Part shown: piece by piece, positions 62,407 to 64,000 of the stretch
Numbering within the stretch: the first letter of the stretch is position 1
How the letters are laid out: the number at the start of each line of letters is the position of its first letter
Assembly (NCBI GenBank): GCA_030527645.1
Contig: JAUNAJ010000011.1
Coordinates: 17,821 to 81,820 of the forward strand
DNA length: 64,000 nt
Direction: 5' to 3'
Source of the DNA: Lachnospiraceae bacterium
GTDB taxonomy: Bacteria; Bacillota; Clostridia; Lachnospirales; Lachnospiraceae
Program-made: the position numbers and the translations under genes
The notes under the pieces: model-generated
The model's input: only the letters and a program-made list of their open reading frames with translations
Database searches by the model: none
Told to the model about the DNA's origin: nothing

Positions 62407-62721
62407 TTATACGATCACATCGGACGCAAGTGCGTTTGCTTCCTCTGCATTCGCGTTATCTGCCTCGGTATAAAGCTGAGCCATCTCCTGCAGATCCGTG
62501 CTATGCTCCTGGATCATACGGATCATGCGCTGCATATCATCATCTAAACCGCGGAATCTTGTAATGTATGCAGTCGATGCTTCGCCCTCCCAGCTGGAGG
62601 CCAGTGCTGCGACTGTGCTGACCATCTCAGAGGTCAGATTGGAAACTGCGGTTCCGTGATTGGAAAGCTCTGTTGCTGTGCTTGTTAATAACTGCGGGGA
62701 TACTTTAATAATTCCTTCCAT
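62407..62721 (-). CDS. WXG100-type protein 4 (WEG)
   Basis: 104 residues. Turn LASSWEGEASTAYITRF at about 41-57. The C-terminus YTEADNANAEEANALASD includes a YxxxD-like signal (YTEAD). AAGGAG precedes the ATG. Separated from WXG protein 3 by 163 bases in which no gene was seen. Confidence 0.86.
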   Translation of the reverse strand: MEGIIKVSPQLLTSTATELSNHGTAVSNLTSEMVSTVAALASSWEGEASTAYITRFRGLDDDMQRMIRMIQEHSTDLQEMAQLYTEADNANAEEANALASDVIV

Positions 62722-62850
62722 ACCTATTCTCCTTTATCCATGTTGAATCCTGTAGTTCTCTGCTCAGGCTGACCTGCAGGTCAGCCGCCTGTTCATCTCA
62801 GTCAGAGAGGCTGCTGCCTCTATCGCCGGTGCATACGGTCTGAATGTTCC

Positions 62851-63156
62851 TTATGCTGAGTAGGTTCTCTCTGAAGCAATCTCTACATTTCGTGCCTCTG
62901 CCTGTGCGTATCTTGCTGCGATTGCCTCCAGACGCTCTGCGTAGGACTCGATGATGCTGTAGAAATTGTCCATCTGACCCTTGTCACTTTGAAATGCTGT
63001 GTGGAATGCATTCTTTGCTTCACCTTCCCACATGGAATTAAGATTTCCCTCTACGGATTCCATCTCACTGACCTGGCTCTTGAACTGTGCATTCAGCTCC
63101 CGAAGGGAAGTCACCTTTGTTGTTAACTCACTGATTGAAACTCTGAAATCTGACAT
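62851..63156 (-). CDS. WXG100-type protein 5 (WEG)
   Basis: 101 residues. Turn LNSMWEGEAKNAFHTAF near 41-57 and C-terminus YAQAEARNVEIASERTYSA with YAQAE in the YxxxD/E position. A strong GGAGG precedes the ATG. The best match to canonical EsxA in the set. A terminator lies upstream, so it may start a separate transcript. Confidence 0.88.
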   Translation of the reverse strand: MSDFRVSISELTTKVTSLRELNAQFKSQVSEMESVEGNLNSMWEGEAKNAFHTAFQSDKGQMDNFYSIIESYAERLEAIAARYAQAEARNVEIASERTYSA

Positions 63157-63232
63157 GTTATTACCTCCTGTCTGTTTGTTTTTTTCTTGGAGTTATCTTG
63201 TACTGTCATCATAGCAGAGAATCAAAAAAAAG

Positions 63233-63282
63233 GTCGTTTATCCGATAAACGGCACATTTTTCGGATAAATGACCTTTTTTCT
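63233..63282 (-). terminator. Terminator after the YukD-like gene
   Basis: Minus strand: stem AGGTCATTTATCCG/CGGATAAACGACCT with one mismatch, followed by eight T. It separates the YukD part from the WXG genes. Confidence 0.87.
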
Positions 63283-63284
63283 GT

Positions 63285-63530
63285 CTACACAAGCAGCAGA
63301 GAGTCTCCTGTACGAAGCCCGTTTGCTGCAGAGGATCTGCCATCGTCAAGAAGTCTCCCGTCCCGGCTCCAGAGAAGCAGGCGGTTCTGATCCCCCTGAA
63401 GAGCGAACTGCTCCTTTCTGCAGATCAGATCAACAAGCTCCTGCTTCACTTCCCTGAGCGGAAGGGCTTCATCGATTTGAAAATCATATTTTTTTCCGAT
63501 CATCGGAACTTCAATTTCAATAATGATCAT
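63285..63530 (-). CDS. YukD/EsaB-like ubiquitin-fold protein
   Basis: 81 residues from ATG at 63530, with GGAG upstream; a longer frame was rejected. Ubiquitin-like fold pattern: IIIEIEVPMIGKKYDFQID, then LLWSRDGRLLDDGRSSAANGLRTGDSLLLV at the end. YukD/EsaB is a conserved cytosolic component of Firmicutes type VII systems. It overlaps the upstream gene by 14 bases. Confidence 0.83.
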   Translation of the reverse strand: MIIIEIEVPMIGKKYDFQIDEALPLREVKQELVDLICRKEQFALQGDQNRLLLWSRDGRLLDDGRSSAANGLRTGDSLLLV

Positions 63531-63939
63531 TGCTCCACTCCATTCTCCAGTCTTCAAAACCATTGCTGTCAAACAGTGTCAGCTTCAAGGTGCTTCTCCT
63601 TCGCAGAAAGGACTCACTGATCACGTATTCGTCTCCTCTTGCATAAATAAAGAACGCAGGACCCTCCTCTCCCCTGGGCTGCCAGATATCGGTCCACTCA
63701 GGAGCAACCATGATAGCAAGAATTGCCTGCAGATCCCTGCGGATCAGGAAGCGATCCTCCATTGCTGTAATAAAGCCTTCATCAGCCAGATGCTTCATAG
63801 CGTATATGACATCTTCCTCACAATAGGTCTTTTCAGACATATAGATTCCGTCCAGCTCTCTGACTCCCATGCTGTGAAGGAGTATCTTCAATTCATCGAA
63901 GGACAGTATGACAGTCTTCTCGATCAGATCAGTTTCCAT
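63517..63939 (-). CDS. Hypothetical protein of the type VII locus
   Basis: 140 residues. N-terminal helical part with a winged-helix-like pattern (EEDVIYAMKHLADEGFITAMEDRFLIRRDL), C-terminal beta-rich part (ESFLRRRSTLKLTLFDSNG). No family recognised; analogous in position to EspG/PE-chaperone-like genes, but that is only context. GGGAGGAAG precedes the ATG, which overlaps the upstream frame. Confidence 0.75.
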   Translation of the reverse strand: METDLIEKTVILSFDELKILLHSMGVRELDGIYMSEKTYCEEDVIYAMKHLADEGFITAMEDRFLIRRDLQAILAIMVAPEWTDIWQPRGEEGPAFFIYARGDEYVISESFLRRRSTLKLTLFDSNGFEDWRMEWSNDHY

Positions 63940-64000
63940 TGCCTTCCTCCCATATAAATCTTAGTTTTTCTCTTGTTAACTCGCTTTTTCTTACATTTCC
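63929..64000 (-). CDS. C-terminal end of an upstream gene, cut by window edge
   Basis: An open frame of 23 codons enters from the right edge and ends at TGA (63931-63929), reading KSELTREKLRFIWEEG near its end. It overlaps the next start by 11 bases, as other genes in this operon do. Too short to identify; it could be the end of another secretion component. Confidence 0.45.
   Translation of the reverse strand, partial: GNVRKSELTREKLRFIWEEGNGN

Overview
The window looks like a chromosomal segment of an anaerobic, low-to-moderate GC Firmicute, most probably a Lachnospiraceae-type Clostridium relative. The reasons are the nfnAB pair (electron-bifurcating transhydrogenase), the redox regulator rex beside glycerol dehydrogenase, the radC-mreBCD-pbp2 order, MutL carrying its own endonuclease motif without MutH, the TIGR03936/TIGR03960 radical SAM pair and a Firmicutes-type (YukD/WXG100) type VII secretion locus. 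The genus cannot be fixed from the sequence alone. No rRNA, tRNA, CRISPR array or insertion sequence with a transposase is visible.

Bases 1-46,350 are a conserved, almost entirely minus-strand housekeeping block. In transcription order from the right it holds: carB; a secreted phage-tail-lysozyme-type protein; two radical SAM-associated genes with RNase E/G; a CPBP membrane protease; gldA-rex under a clear Rex operator; nnr; a YebC-type regulator; uppP; ftsK coupled to a zinc-ribbon/TPR membrane protein; nfnA-nfnB; rlmH; a DUF2284 protein; phoH-ybeY-proB with a DUF896 protein, 5-FCL and proA; miaB-mutS-mutL-miaA; a PLP lyase-family protein; two flavoproteins; and radC-mreB-mreC-mreD-mrdA (cut by the left edge).

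Bases 46,350-58,030 are a mixed-orientation accessory stretch. It contains a 47-residue small ORF with its own promoter, ribosome binding site and terminator; a secreted protein with five Bsp-like repeats and an NlpC/P60 domain; a tandemly duplicated parvulin; a plus-strand operon with a YafJ/EgtC-like glutamine amidotransferase and two unrelated glutamate-cysteine ligase families; two tandem cytidylate-kinase-like genes with matching operator-bearing promoters; a 53-bp minisatellite; and an HTH-Uma2 fusion. The three-gene gamma-glutamyl operon and the paired kinase-like genes are the strongest candidates for undescribed biology here.

Bases 58,030-64,000 are the downstream part of a type VII secretion (ESX/Yuk-like) operon on the minus strand: a cut ORF, a hypothetical protein, a YukD-like ubiquitin fold protein, five consecutive WXG100-type proteins, a membrane-anchored protein ending in a papain/C39-like cysteine peptidase fold (candidate effector), two small partner genes, a sixth WXG-like protein and an FHA-domain protein. 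The EssC/EccC ATPase is not in the window and is presumably to the right.

Two families of dispersed palindromes run through the window: paired GGGGACGG-type REP-like hairpins (five sites, two of which have become the 3' ends of genes and one of which lies inside mutL), and shorter intergenic GTTCACGGGGAACC-type dyads.
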